From JABDIY01 sp963803875 (GTDB lineage: Bacteria; Actinomycetota; Acidimicrobiia; Acidimicrobiales; SZUA-35), in the NCBI GenBank assembly GCA_963803875.1, contig CAWDOA010000011.1, forward strand, positions 1-64,000: 64,000 nucleotides of DNA. Reading direction: 5' to 3'. Under the pieces are notes generated by a model. It was given only the letters and a program-made list of their open reading frames with translations. It was not told where the DNA came from and searched no databases. Of this stretch, positions 27,000 to 36,016 are shown in pieces (position 1 is the stretch's first letter; each line of letters begins with the position of its first letter). The position numbers and the translations under genes are program-made.

Positions 27000-27105
27000 G
27001 AATCGAACGTCTTCCGGCTTATAGCCAGCTGCCACCACGCATATTTTTCTCCCTTCCAAAGCATCGCAGGCGCCGCATGCGGACATGCTTATCCGAAGCG
27101 CCCAA

Positions 27106-28371
27106 TTAGCCAAGCGGGTCGGGAACAATTCCCTGGGTGCTTTTGTCAGAAGTTCGCTTTCCGTGGCTGGATGTCGACGCAGCGCCAACAAAACCGACAA
27201 CAGCGATGACGATCGCGAAGATCACATTGCCCTCGCGGATCCCGAATACGTCCGACGTCAAACCACCGATGAGCGAACCGGTTGACAGCGAAATGAAGAT
27301 CACACCCTGAACTACCGAGAAGATTGCCGCCCGGTCAGAGTCGGGCAGTCGCCTCCCGAAAACGATGTTGGCCACCATCGATGCACCGAACGCGATGCCC
27401 ACCCCTCCGTAGCCAACAAAGGAACGCAGGTCAGCACCTCCCGTGGCGAACGCCAGAACCGCTACAACTCCGCCGAGGCCGGCGGCCACGAAGCCGATTG
27501 CCAGGAGCAGACTGTCCCCTGGCTTGGTGGGGACCAAAACAACCGTGACGACTGTGAATAGCGGAACGGTTGCGATCATGATCCCGATCCACTCCTCGGA
27601 CAGGCCAACCGAGCGCCCGAACACCGGGGCCTGGGTCTCGATCGCCATGCCGGCAATCGTGAGCAATGCAGCGACGAGCAAGGCGATGGCGGACAGCCGG
27701 TCACCGGTCAGGTAGGAGCGAGCTGCAGCGAAGGACCCTGACCGCTTTCCCCTCACGGTCTGACCCGATGCTGAGACACCACCGATCAGAAGCGCCGACA
27801 CCACGAACGTCAAGGCGTTGACCCCGAGCGTGCCGCCAGCCCCCAATCTCGAGATGAGGAGCCCCCCGATCGCCCAACCGATGAGCGTCGCCGTTTGGTT
27901 GGCGGTGTGGATCACCTTGACCGCATTCGGGTATTCGTCCTCGGTCGTGACGTCCACGATGAGAGCCGACCGGTTCGATTCCCATACCGGGTCGATCACC
28001 GCGATCACTGCGATCGCTCCCAGCAGCAGCCAGACCGGGACCCTGCCTACACCGAGAGCGACAAGGGCGTACATGGCCGCACGCGAGATCTCGCATCCAA
28101 AGAGCAGACGCACCCGGTCCATCTGATCGCCGAAGGATGCAAGGTACTGGCCCGGCCCGAGCCACGGCAGGAAGAACAACGCTCCGGCCACGCCCACGCC
28201 CGATGCCAGCCCAGTTTCGTCGAGCACGATAAAAGCGATCGCCAACCGTGCTGCCCAGTCACCGATCTGAGAGACGGCGGCAGCTGCGAGGATGCGACGA
28301 ATCGCCGGGTTCTTCAGCACATCCCGCATTGCTGGCCGACTGTAGTTCTCACGCGAGCCGGCGGTTGCCAT
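27106..28371 (-). CDS. Major facilitator superfamily transporter
   Basis: 421 residues from ATG 28371 (MATAGSRENYSRPAMRDVLK). About 12 membrane helices: LAIAFIVLDETGLASGVGVAGALFF, LLLGAIAVIAVIDPVW, LIGWAIGGLLISRLG, AIFSVVQGVIFISLSTGSLIGGLTS. The cytoplasmic loop FGDQMDRVRLLFGCEISRA matches the MFS motif A area of the enterobactin-exporter-like (MFS_3) family. Substrate unknown. Single transcription unit ended by the terminator at 26974-26999. Confidence 0.88.
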   Translation of the reverse strand: MATAGSRENYSRPAMRDVLKNPAIRRILAAAAVSQIGDWAARLAIAFIVLDETGLASGVGVAGALFFLPWLGPGQYLASFGDQMDRVRLLFGCEISRAAMYALVALGVGRVPVWLLLGAIAVIAVIDPVWESNRSALIVDVTTEDEYPNAVKVIHTANQTATLIGWAIGGLLISRLGAGGTLGVNALTFVVSALLIGGVSASGQTVRGKRSGSFAAARSYLTGDRLSAIALLVAALLTIAGMAIETQAPVFGRSVGLSEEWIGIMIATVPLFTVVTVVLVPTKPGDSLLLAIGFVAAGLGGVVAVLAFATGGADLRSFVGYGGVGIAFGASMVANIVFGRRLPDSDRAAIFSVVQGVIFISLSTGSLIGGLTSDVFGIREGNVIFAIVIAVVGFVGAASTSSHGKRTSDKSTQGIVPDPLG

Positions 28372-28501
28372 CTTGCCGCCCTCGACCACCTGGGTCTGAG
28401 AGAGGCACAAGAAAGCACTCGACGGCTTCCTTCACGGTGAAGCTGATTGCGGCCGGGAGAGAATCTCGCTACCAGTGACGCGAATTCGACGTTCTCCCAG
28501 T

Positions 28502-28723
28502 TCAGAGAGCCCCAATAGCCCAGATAACACCCTCGACGGCTCGCCACCCCAAATACGCCACCAGCGCAAACACCATCAGCCAGAAGTGCCATGGCGCTCG
28601 GGCCGGAACCGCAACCTTGACGTCTTCCATATCGACAGTGTTTCCGCAGGTAGAACAGGTTTTGTCGGCTTTGAGAGCGGTAGGTGCTCGGTATTCATCG
28701 CAATTGTCACACCACGGCACCAC
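28502..28723 (-). CDS. Small zinc-ribbon membrane protein
   Basis: 73 residues. It begins MVPWCDNCDEYRAPT and carries a second knuckle, TCSTCGN, so CxxC...CxxC is a zinc ribbon of the kind found at N-termini of actinobacterial small proteins. One C-terminal membrane helix (FWLMVFALVAYLGWRAVEGV). I know no assigned function. It stands alone, 92 bp divergent from the SpoIIE phosphatase gene and 130 bp before the MFS gene. Confidence 0.75.
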   Translation of the reverse strand: MVPWCDNCDEYRAPTALKADKTCSTCGNTVDMEDVKVAVPARAPWHFWLMVFALVAYLGWRAVEGVIWAIGAL

Positions 28724-28815
28724 CTCAGTATGGCGGGCACTTTCTCAGCCATGACACCGCGCCGCACAAACCAACAGGTAAGACGAGCCCAGTTTCGACC
28801 GACTAACCTTAATGT

Positions 28816-29895
28816 ATGGAACGCGTGGTGCCTCTCGCAGGCGCCCTGATCTGCGCAGTCGCCGCCGTCTTCTGGATCAGGGCCGCCCGAAGCCGCCGGC
28901 AGCTAGCTGATCGATTGGCTACTGAGGGCGCAGAGTCTGATCTGTGGCGCCTCGCCGACGCCGACTATCGACGCGATATCGAAGCAGCGGTCGTTGCGGT
29001 TTCGACCGGCGCTCTCCTTGGGTTCTTCGGTGCCGCTGGTATCGCCTTCTGGCCCGGCGTATTGAGTGGTCTGCTGGCGATCCCCTCGATCCGAACGATC
29101 GCCCAACGGAATTCGATCAACGAGGTGAGCCGAATTGCGGCGGACAGATTCGAGATCGAGAAGCGAGCCAAAGAGGTGACCCAACAGGCCAACCTGGCTC
29201 CGTACCACTGGGCGGCTCGTTTGGCCCCCAACAGCCTTCCCGAGCTGAAGGGCTTCGAGATCGGACAGGAATACAACCCTGGCGCCGGCGCCCTCGCTGG
29301 CGACTTCTTCGATGTCTTCCGAATCGACAACGATCGCGTCGCCGCGGTCATCGGCGACGTTACGGGGCACGGTATCGAGCCATCGATCACCGCTCTTCAG
29401 GCGAAGTACCTCCTGCGTACGTTCTTGATGCAGTACCGGGACCCGGGACAGGCGGTAGAACAGCTCAACACCCAGATGTCGGTGCTCGAGCGGGGTGAGG
29501 AGTTCATCTCCCTGTGTGTGCTCGTGTTCGACGTCGAAGCCGAATCGCTGCGGTACGCGTCAGCGGGCCACCCTGCTGCCTTCGTTTGGCACCACCAGGA
29601 AGTGCGCCCGCTCGGCGCCACCGGACCGCTTCTGATGCTCGATCCCAGAGCGGTCTATCACTCGCGCGAGGTCCAGTGGAACGCTGAAGACGTTGCGGTC
29701 CTGTACACCGATGGTCTGGCAGAAGCTCGGCGGGACGGAGTGCTCTTCGGCGAAGACGGAGTTGCGTCGATCATTCGCCGCGATCCAACCGCAGGAGTCG
29801 ACGTGTTGGCGAAGTCGCTGATGGAAGCTGCCCGCGATTTCAGCGACGGCCCCATCACCGACGATGTCGCAATCCTCGTCATCCGGCACGCGTAG
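28816..29895 (+). CDS. SpoIIE/RsbU-type PP2C serine phosphatase, membrane-anchored
   Basis: 359 residues. An N-terminal helix (VVPLAGALICAVAAVFW) and a hairpin of two more (VVAVSTGALLGFFGAAGIAFWPGVL) are followed by a linker and a PPM phosphatase domain with GALAGDFFDVF, VAAVIGDVTGHGIEPS, ASAGHPAAF, VLYTDGLAEARRD and ITDDVAILVI, so the metal-binding Asp residues are all there. Such enzymes dephosphorylate anti-anti-sigma factors. No STAS or anti-sigma gene is adjacent, so the partner is unknown. Convergent with der. Confidence 0.92.
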   Translation: MERVVPLAGALICAVAAVFWIRAARSRRQLADRLATEGAESDLWRLADADYRRDIEAAVVAVSTGALLGFFGAAGIAFWPGVLSGLLAIPSIRTIAQRNSINEVSRIAADRFEIEKRAKEVTQQANLAPYHWAARLAPNSLPELKGFEIGQEYNPGAGALAGDFFDVFRIDNDRVAAVIGDVTGHGIEPSITALQAKYLLRTFLMQYRDPGQAVEQLNTQMSVLERGEEFISLCVLVFDVEAESLRYASAGHPAAFVWHHQEVRPLGATGPLLMLDPRAVYHSREVQWNAEDVAVLYTDGLAEARRDGVLFGEDGVASIIRRDPTAGVDVLAKSLMEAARDFSDGPITDDVAILVIRHA

Positions 29896-30076
29896 TCGGT
29901 CAGCGGGCCCGTATGAGTCGCCCCGTAAGTCTCAAGTCAGGATGTTGTTACGCCCCCGGTTCGAGTCCGACGAGGGGCGAACCGTGAAGCGAAGCGGACA
30001 ATGCGACGAAGGAGCGAGCCCGCTGAGTGAGAACACGGGTCAGCCTGAGGAGGCCAGAAACGGAACCTCCGTGGCA

Positions 30077-30121
30077 ACGGGCCCGCTGCAGGCGAGAAAA
30101 CGGGCACGCTGCAGGCGAGAA
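30077..30121 (+). repeat. Two 22-bp tandem repeats in the SpoIIE/der convergent spacer
   Basis: ACGGGCCCGCTGCAGGCGAG plus AA at 30077-30098 and ACGGGCACGCTGCAGGCGAG plus AA at 30100-30121 differ at one base. They lie just past the der stop. Similar sequence occurs near 10815-10850 downstream of mpa. Confidence 0.75.
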
Positions 30122-30127
30122 TAACGC

Positions 30128-31432
30128 TCAACGGTTCCTGACCCGGAGCTTGATGGGGGTGCCGGCCAGGCCGAAGTTCTCTCGAATCTGGTTTTCGATA
30201 TAGCGCAGATACGAGTCTGGAATCGCTCGATTGGTGAAAAGCGTGAAGGTGGGCGGATCGGTAGCCCCCTGGGTTGCGTACAGAATCCTTGCCCCGTTGG
30301 GGGCGGCGTGGGCTGCCTGAGCCAACCGGATCAAGTCGTTGACTTTCTTGGTTGGCACCCGAGTTTGGTAGGCGTCGATCGCATCGAACAACGACGGGAG
30401 CAGCTTGTCGATTCCCCGACCCGACAGCGCCGAGATCCGATGTTGTGGGACGTCGGGTAGGAAACTCAACTTGCGCTCCAACTGCGCGGCGACCTGATGT
30501 TTCTGTTCGGTCTCGGTGATGTCCCATTTGTTCAGCACAACCACGATCGGACAGCCTGCAGCGTCCACTCGTTCGGCTAGTCGTTGATCCTGATGAGTGA
30601 CGCCCTCGGATCCGTCAAGGACGAGGAGGGCCACGTCGGCTTTGTCGACGGCGCTGAGGGCTCGGACCACACTGTAGTACTCGGTGTCCTCCTCGATTCG
30701 AGATCGCCGCCGCATCCCGGCCGTGTCAAGGAACCGAATCGGTCCCTGCGCGGTCTCGACCACCGTGTCCACCGTGTCGCGGGTGGTTCCTGGAAGGTCA
30801 TGGGTAACGCTTCGTTCATCTCCGATCAAGAGGTTGAACAGCGTCGATTTGCCAACGTTGGGGCGGCCGACCAGCGCGATGGAGAAGATCCGATCTTCTT
30901 CCTCTTCTTCGCCGTTCTCATCGATCTCGGGCAGCTTGGGGAATTCAGCCGTGACGGCGTCGAGAAGGTCGCCGACTCCCCTGCCGTGCAACGCCGACAC
31001 TCCGAATGGCTGTCCGAACCCGAGCGACATGAGCTCCCAGAGATCGTCAGCATGTTTGAGATCGTCGACCTTGTTGGCAACGACAAACACCGGAACGTCG
31101 AGTCGTCGGATGAACCGCACGAAGTGTTCATCTTCATCGGTAACGCCAACAGTTGCGTCGACCACCAGCAGGATCGCGGACGCATCTGCGATGGCCTGCT
31201 CGGATTGGGCCGATACTTTCATGTCGATTGCCGAACCGCTGGTCAACCATCCGCCGGTGTCGATGAGGTCGAACTCGCGGCCCTGCCACTCAGCTGCGAC
31301 CTGCTTGCGGTCGCGAGTTACCCCGGGACGTTGCTCCACAATCGCTTCGCGGCGACCAAGGATCCGGTTCATCAGCGTCGATTTGCCCACGTTTGGCCGT
31401 CCGGCAATCACCACTTGGGGTCTCGTGGTCAT
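30128..31432 (-). CDS. der: Ribosome-assembly GTPase Der (EngA)
   Basis: 434 residues, the usual length. Two tandem G domains: G1 GRPNVGKSTLMNR (about 11) with DTGGW and NKVD, and a second G1 GRPNVGKSTLFNL (about 190) with PGTTRD, DTAGM and NKWD. A C-terminal KH-like domain (about 355-434) ends KLRVRNR. The acidic inter-domain stretch ENGEEEEEDR is typical. It acts in 50S subunit maturation. Its ATG overlaps the stop of the upstream DUF512 gene, so the two are coupled. Confidence 0.97.
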   Translation of the reverse strand: MTTRPQVVIAGRPNVGKSTLMNRILGRREAIVEQRPGVTRDRKQVAAEWQGREFDLIDTGGWLTSGSAIDMKVSAQSEQAIADASAILLVVDATVGVTDEDEHFVRFIRRLDVPVFVVANKVDDLKHADDLWELMSLGFGQPFGVSALHGRGVGDLLDAVTAEFPKLPEIDENGEEEEEDRIFSIALVGRPNVGKSTLFNLLIGDERSVTHDLPGTTRDTVDTVVETAQGPIRFLDTAGMRRRSRIEEDTEYYSVVRALSAVDKADVALLVLDGSEGVTHQDQRLAERVDAAGCPIVVVLNKWDITETEQKHQVAAQLERKLSFLPDVPQHRISALSGRGIDKLLPSLFDAIDAYQTRVPTKKVNDLIRLAQAAHAAPNGARILYATQGATDPPTFTLFTNRAIPDSYLRYIENQIRENFGLAGTPIKLRVRNR

Positions 31433-32871
31433 GGCTGTCGCACCACCGTTCGCTCGGGAGAACCGGCAAGTGCTTCTCGCAGCGCGATTCCGTTGGTCGG
31501 CACGATCTCAACCGGACGGGGAAGGTCACGGGGGCTGAGCCCATCGAGGAACACACCGTTGGAAAGGCACACGTCGGGGAGCAAATATCGGTGCCCCTCC
31601 GGTTCGACCGAGAGGGCTCGTTTCAGGTCTTCGCCGACCATCAGCCCAGTGACGCCGATGTTCCCTCCGAAGAACTCGTTCCTGACCTCGACGATGCGGG
31701 CGTGAGGCACAGCTGCGATATGGGGAGCGATCACCTTGGCCCCGTAGCTGGCGGTGAGGATACCGATTGGGGCGGGGCTCGTGACCCTGCGGGTGGCTCC
31801 GAGCGAAACCGGGGTGCCGTGGATGGATTTCTGTTCTTCGTTGAGCCGCGGGGCCCGATAGGCCAACGCCGGCGCACCCTCGACCCATGCAAAAAACCCT
31901 GGTTGAGTTTCTGTTGGCGTAGCCACTTCGCCGTCGAACTCGCGCTGGAACGTTCGAGCCATGCCGATCCCGTCTTCGTGCAGCTGAAAATCCTCGTAGA
32001 CGTCCGCAGCCGGAAAAGGAAGACCGGCGAGGATGTAGTACTCATCGGCGCAGAACACGAGCCGTCGGTCCAGCAGCCGAAGAAACCGCTGTTGCCACGC
32101 CTCGACCGTCGCCACGACGGATCGCGCCTCGGCGGTTGTGTGAAAACGCATCGTCTCCTCCCGGGAGAACTTGGACACGCCGAGCGGAACGATTGCGACC
32201 GACGCCAAGTTGGCGTAGCGATCCATGATGCCGCGCATCGTTCGCTGCAACTCATCTCCGTCGTTTACTCCGGGGCAGACCACGACCTGACCGTGAACCT
32301 CGATGTCATTGGCCAGGAGTGCGTCGAGCCATCGAAGGCTCATGGCGCCGCGCCGGTTACGCACCATCTGGGACCGCGCGTCGGGGTCGGTGGCGTGAAT
32401 GCTCACATAGAGCGGGGACAGACGTTCGGTGACTACTCGTTCGAGGTCTGCTTCGGTGAAACGGGTGAGCGTCGTGAAGTTGCCGTACAGGAAGCTCAGC
32501 CGATAGTCGTCATCCTTCAGATAGAGCGACTTCCGCATGTTCGGTGGCAGCTGATAGATGAAGCAGAACGAACAGTGGTTGTCGCAAGTGCGAACTTGAT
32601 CGAATACTGCGCTCTGCACCTCGATACCCAAAGGTTCGCCGGCCGCCTTGTTGATGTCAACGGTCCGTTCGAGACCCCCGCGGTCGAGGTCGACCTCCAC
32701 GTCAGGCTCATCGACCAGCGTCTGGTACTGAATGACATCACGAAGTCGTTCTCCGTTTATGGCCCGCACTACATCGCCAACGACGATTCCGGCTCGGCCC
32801 GCTGGGGAGTTGGGATCCACCGACACGACGACGGGCGCGTCGGCGCTGGTTGCAGTGGAGAACATCCTCAC
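31429..32871 (-). CDS. PDZ / radical SAM / DUF512 protein
   Basis: 480 residues. A PDZ-like N-terminus (VVSVDPNSPAGRAGIVVGDVV) is followed by a radical SAM core with the cluster-binding Cys motif CDNHCSFCFIYQLP (CxxxCxxC) and a C-terminal DUF512 region (FFAWVEGAPALAYRAPRLNE, ILTASYGAKVIAPHI, NEFFGGNIGVTGLMVGEDL). Function is unknown; the family is widespread in actinobacteria and clostridia and often neighbours der, as here with an ATGA overlap. That suggests a link to translation or ribosome assembly, but this is inference. Confidence 0.9.
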   Translation of the reverse strand: MRMFSTATSADAPVVVSVDPNSPAGRAGIVVGDVVRAINGERLRDVIQYQTLVDEPDVEVDLDRGGLERTVDINKAAGEPLGIEVQSAVFDQVRTCDNHCSFCFIYQLPPNMRKSLYLKDDDYRLSFLYGNFTTLTRFTEADLERVVTERLSPLYVSIHATDPDARSQMVRNRRGAMSLRWLDALLANDIEVHGQVVVCPGVNDGDELQRTMRGIMDRYANLASVAIVPLGVSKFSREETMRFHTTAEARSVVATVEAWQQRFLRLLDRRLVFCADEYYILAGLPFPAADVYEDFQLHEDGIGMARTFQREFDGEVATPTETQPGFFAWVEGAPALAYRAPRLNEEQKSIHGTPVSLGATRRVTSPAPIGILTASYGAKVIAPHIAAVPHARIVEVRNEFFGGNIGVTGLMVGEDLKRALSVEPEGHRYLLPDVCLSNGVFLDGLSPRDLPRPVEIVPTNGIALREALAGSPERTVVRQP

Positions 32872-33041
32872 AGTCTAAGGATTGCCCGAAGCCAGCAGTG
32901 GTGCCGCCAGGCACCTTCGGACAACAGACTCAGCGGAGACCCGATCAGAGGTCAGCTGCACGTGTGACAGATCCGACTGACCGGTGTACTCGCCTGCCGT
33001 CAACGCCGGCCGCATGCCAACTAGGCTCACCACCGGTGGAA

Positions 33042-33875
33042 ATGAAGCGACGGACGGCGGAATCGGAAAAACCGGGCCTAGGCGTGTTCGGTACGCCCGA
33101 GCCGACGACACGGCGAATCATCTTTCGCCAACGTTCCGTACCATCTTCGACGAGCCAAGGAAAAGCTGCTCCGGTGGTAGGTCGAGCTTCTCCGGTGGTA
33201 GGACAAGCTGCACCGGTGGTAGGACAAGCTGCACCGGTGGTAGGGCAAGCTGCTCCGGTGGTAGGTCGAGCTTCTCCGGTGCTGACGACGCCGCCCGGTC
33301 CGGTGCGAACTATCGTCCAGCCCGATCCCTTGCGGCCAGCCAACCTGGCCGCGATGGCAATCCTCATCATCCTCCTCGCATCGGTTCTGGCTATCGGCGT
33401 TGGCCAAATGCGCGGTTCAGCGGACAGCCCACAAGTGCTCGGCGTCTCCCAAGCCCCCGCTCGTTCGAGCTCTACCACCGAACTCGGTAACGCAGTCTCC
33501 ACAGAACCGGCAACAACTGCTGCACCAACCACCGCCGCACCGGCCACGACAGCCAAACCAACAACAACCACCGCCGCACCGGCCACGACAGCCAAACCAA
33601 CAACAACCACCGCCGCACCGGCCACGACAGCCAAACCAACAACAACCACCGAACCGGCCACGACAGCCAAACCAACAACAACCACCGAACCGACCACGAC
33701 AGCCAAACCAACAACAACCACCGAACCGACCACGACGACCGAACCCCCATCAACCACCACCACCGAACCGACCACGACGACCTCCGAACCGACCACGACG
33801 ACCGAACCCCCCACTGTCATCGTCACGACCACACCTCCCGATGATGATGACGACGACGATGACGACGACGATTGA
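33042..33875 (+). CDS. Mucin-like Thr/Pro-rich single-pass membrane protein with tandem repeats
   Basis: 277 residues from ATG 33042 (MKRRTAESEKPGLGVFGTPE). The cytoplasmic N-terminal part carries six tandem seven-residue repeats of type APVVGQA/SPVVGRA (about 43-84). One membrane helix follows (NLAAMAILIILLASVLAIGVG). The outer part is almost entirely TTTAKPTTTTEP-type repeats and ends in eleven Asp. The topology is that of a type II anchored, probably glycosylated wall-spanning stalk (inference). No similarity to a named family is recognised. The upstream in-frame extension to 32850 overlaps the divergent DUF512 start and is rejected. The ribosome site is poor. Confidence 0.75.
   Translation: MKRRTAESEKPGLGVFGTPEPTTRRIIFRQRSVPSSTSQGKAAPVVGRASPVVGQAAPVVGQAAPVVGQAAPVVGRASPVLTTPPGPVRTIVQPDPLRPANLAAMAILIILLASVLAIGVGQMRGSADSPQVLGVSQAPARSSSTTELGNAVSTEPATTAAPTTAAPATTAKPTTTTAAPATTAKPTTTTAAPATTAKPTTTTEPATTAKPTTTTEPTTTAKPTTTTEPTTTTEPPSTTTTEPTTTTSEPTTTTEPPTVIVTTTPPDDDDDDDDDDD
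33168..33293 (+). repeat. 21-bp tandem repeats, six units
   Basis: Units start at 33168, 33189, 33210, 33231, 33252 and 33273 (type GCTCCGGTGGTAGGTCGAGC plus T; the last is degenerate). They encode the seven-residue repeat before the membrane helix. Confidence 0.9.
33537..33722 (+). repeat. 39/36-bp tandem repeats in the Thr/Pro-rich stalk
   Basis: Three 39-bp units begin at 33537, 33576 and 33615, the last becoming 36 bp. Two 36-bp units begin at 33651 and 33687. They encode APATTAKPTTTTA and EPATTAKPTTTT. More degenerate TTTEPTTTT sequence follows to about 33815. Confidence 0.9.
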
Positions 33876-33941
33876 CCGTACGTTCTCAGCGCACTCTCAT
33901 CAGAAGCGATAGTGGCCGATCTTTCGGGGTACGAACAGCCG

Positions 33942-35213
33942 ATGAAGATCGCCATTGTTGGTTCAGGTATCTCCGGTCTGACCTGCGCACATGTTCTGGG
34001 ACCACACCACGAGGTGTCGCTGTTTGAAGCTGACGATCGCGTTGGTGGCCACTCCAACACGGTGAACGTGCACGACCCAGTCGTCGGGGATCTGGGGGTC
34101 GACACGGGATTCATCGTCCACAACGACCGGAACTATCCGAATCTCACCCGTCTCTTCGCCGAACTCGGTGTGGAGACGGTCGACACCGAGATGAGCTTCG
34201 GGGTCGCTGACGAAGAATCCGGTTTGGCCTACCGAGCGACAAACCTCAACACGTTGCTGGCCGATCGCAGGAATCTCATTCGCCCGCAGCTCTATCGGAT
34301 GCTTTTCGATATTGCGCGCTTCTATCGCAGTGGTAGACGATTCCTTGCCAGCGGAGACGAGACAACGAGCCTGGGGGACTTCCTTTCACACGGCAGGTAT
34401 TCCCGAGCATTCATAGACCTACATCTCATTCCGATGGGCGCATCCATTTGGTCTGCAGATCCTGCAGCGTTCGATGAATTCCCTGCCCGAAGCCTGCTGA
34501 GTTTTCTCCACAATCACGGTCTGCTGAGCGTCGGCGATCGGCCGCAATGGAAAGCCATCGTCGGGGGGAGCGTTCAGTACGTGGACCGGGTTTTGGATCG
34601 ATTTGACGGCACTGTTCACACACGAACGCCCGTGCTCGGCATCCGACGGCGAGTCGAAGGCGTAGACATACGTACCGCATCCACCACGGCTTCGTTCGAC
34701 GCAGTCGTGGTCGCCTGCCACAGTGATCAAGCCCTTCACATGCTGACCGACCCCTCCTCCGCCGAAAAAGAAATCCTGGGCGCAATCCGTTATCAAGCGA
34801 ACACCGCCATTCTCCATACCGATACCGCAGTACTGCCGCCCCAGAAGCTGGCCCACTCGGCTTGGAACTACTTCCGTCGAGCCGACGGATCCGATGCGGG
34901 AGCGGCGGTGTTGACCTACGACATGACCGATCTCATGAGACTGCCTGTCTCCCAGCAGTACCTGGTGAGTCTCAATGACCACCGCATCGACCCGTCCAAA
35001 ATCCTGTATGAAACAACGTACTCTCACCCCGTTTTCGACGGTCCAGCAATTGCGGCTCAGCGACGAGTGGGCGAGATCAGCGGCACCAACCGAACCCATT
35101 TCGCCGGCGCATATTGGAGTTTCGGGTTTCACGAAGACGGTATGGCTTCTGGTCTACGAGCCTGCGCCGAGCTCGGTTCGCCGTGGAAGTCCGACTCGGA
35201 GCCAACCCGATGA
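33942..35213 (+). CDS. FAD-dependent amine-oxidase-like oxidoreductase of a fatty-acid modification operon
   Basis: 423 residues from ATG 33942 (MKIAIVGSGISGLTCAHVLG); a GTG at 33912 is an alternative. Rossmann dinucleotide motif GSGISG, then VSLFEADDRVGGHSNTV and VDTGFIVHNDRNYPNL. A C-terminal FAD-contact segment follows (THFAGAYWSFGFHEDGMASGLRAC). This NAD(P)/FAD 'amine oxidase' type regularly precedes DUF1365 and a cyclopropane-fatty-acid synthase-like methyltransferase, exactly as here, with ATGA overlaps. Probable role: oxidation or reduction step in altering unsaturated acyl chains of membrane lipids. Exact chemistry is unproven. Confidence 0.9.
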   Translation: MKIAIVGSGISGLTCAHVLGPHHEVSLFEADDRVGGHSNTVNVHDPVVGDLGVDTGFIVHNDRNYPNLTRLFAELGVETVDTEMSFGVADEESGLAYRATNLNTLLADRRNLIRPQLYRMLFDIARFYRSGRRFLASGDETTSLGDFLSHGRYSRAFIDLHLIPMGASIWSADPAAFDEFPARSLLSFLHNHGLLSVGDRPQWKAIVGGSVQYVDRVLDRFDGTVHTRTPVLGIRRRVEGVDIRTASTTASFDAVVVACHSDQALHMLTDPSSAEKEILGAIRYQANTAILHTDTAVLPPQKLAHSAWNYFRRADGSDAGAAVLTYDMTDLMRLPVSQQYLVSLNDHRIDPSKILYETTYSHPVFDGPAIAAQRRVGEISGTNRTHFAGAYWSFGFHEDGMASGLRACAELGSPWKSDSEPTR

Positions 35214-36016
35214 GAGCCGGGCACGCCGCACTCTGCAACGGCACGGTATGGCACCGGCGGAATGAACCGGTGGTGAACGAGTTCTCCTACAAGATCAGTC
35301 ACGTATGGGTCGATCCCGACCGGCCAGAAGAACTCACCGGCCGCCACCGGCTTTGGTCTTCGAAAAGACTGGCTCCGGGAAGATTCCGCCGCTCCGACTA
35401 CGGCATGGAACCCACGGGGTCCTTGGTCGAACAGGTCCGGGATGAGCTGGAGCCCGTTCTGGGGTATCGCCCAGAAGGAGCGGTACGAATGCTGGGACAA
35501 GCCCGGCGATGGGGGTGGATGTTCAACCCCATCACTGTCTTCCTCGCATGGCACACCGACCCAAACGTTCCCGTCGGGGCGGTAGCCGAGGTCACCAACA
35601 CTCCTTGGAAAGAACGAACCCACTACCCCCTCGCGCTCGCCGGAATTGGTGAACAACGTTGGAGCACCGACTTCGACAAGACCCTCCATGTGTCCCCCTT
35701 CCTCGACGAGGACTATCGATATCGCCTCACGCTCACGGATAGAGATCCCGAGATCGAGGTTCAAATCGACGTGCTGAAGGCCGAGCACGAGCAACCCGTG
35801 GTCGAGACAGCCGTTCGCGTCACTCGGTCCGAACCCACGGCGACTGCTCTCACCCAGGCGCTGACCCGCGGCGCCCTCTCCACTCGGGTTGTCTCGCTGG
35901 CAATCCACGCCCAAGCGGCCCGGCTGGCAGCGAAGGGGGTTCCCTTCGTCAGTCATCCTCGAAAACGTTCCACAACCGGCAGTCCTCCCTCCCAACCACA
36001 GGAAGGCTCACCATGA
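35210..36016 (+). CDS. DUF1365 protein of the lipid-modification operon
   Basis: 268 residues from ATG 35210, overlapping the upstream stop (ATGA). Family features: HRRNEPVVNEFSYKISHVWVD near the N-terminus, RRSDYGMEP, and the conserved RRWGWMFNPITVFLAW, with EVTNTPWKERTHYPL and a KTLHVSPFLDEDYRY stretch. No catalytic mechanism is established for DUF1365. Its constant association with the FAD oxidoreductase and CFA-synthase-like genes implies a role in acyl-chain binding or modification (inference). The C-terminal tail is Ser/Pro-rich and low complexity. Confidence 0.9.
   Translation: MRAGHAALCNGTVWHRRNEPVVNEFSYKISHVWVDPDRPEELTGRHRLWSSKRLAPGRFRRSDYGMEPTGSLVEQVRDELEPVLGYRPEGAVRMLGQARRWGWMFNPITVFLAWHTDPNVPVGAVAEVTNTPWKERTHYPLALAGIGEQRWSTDFDKTLHVSPFLDEDYRYRLTLTDRDPEIEVQIDVLKAEHEQPVVETAVRVTRSEPTATALTQALTRGALSTRVVSLAIHAQAARLAAKGVPFVSHPRKRSTTGSPPSQPQEGSP

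Noticed and set aside
31393..32967. 524-codon plus-strand open frame
   Set aside because: Complement of the DUF512 gene, whose radical SAM motifs and overlap with der fix the coding strand.
33168..33722. Periodic repeats as a CRISPR array
   Set aside because: Units are contiguous without unique spacers and keep a reading frame encoding peptide repeats.
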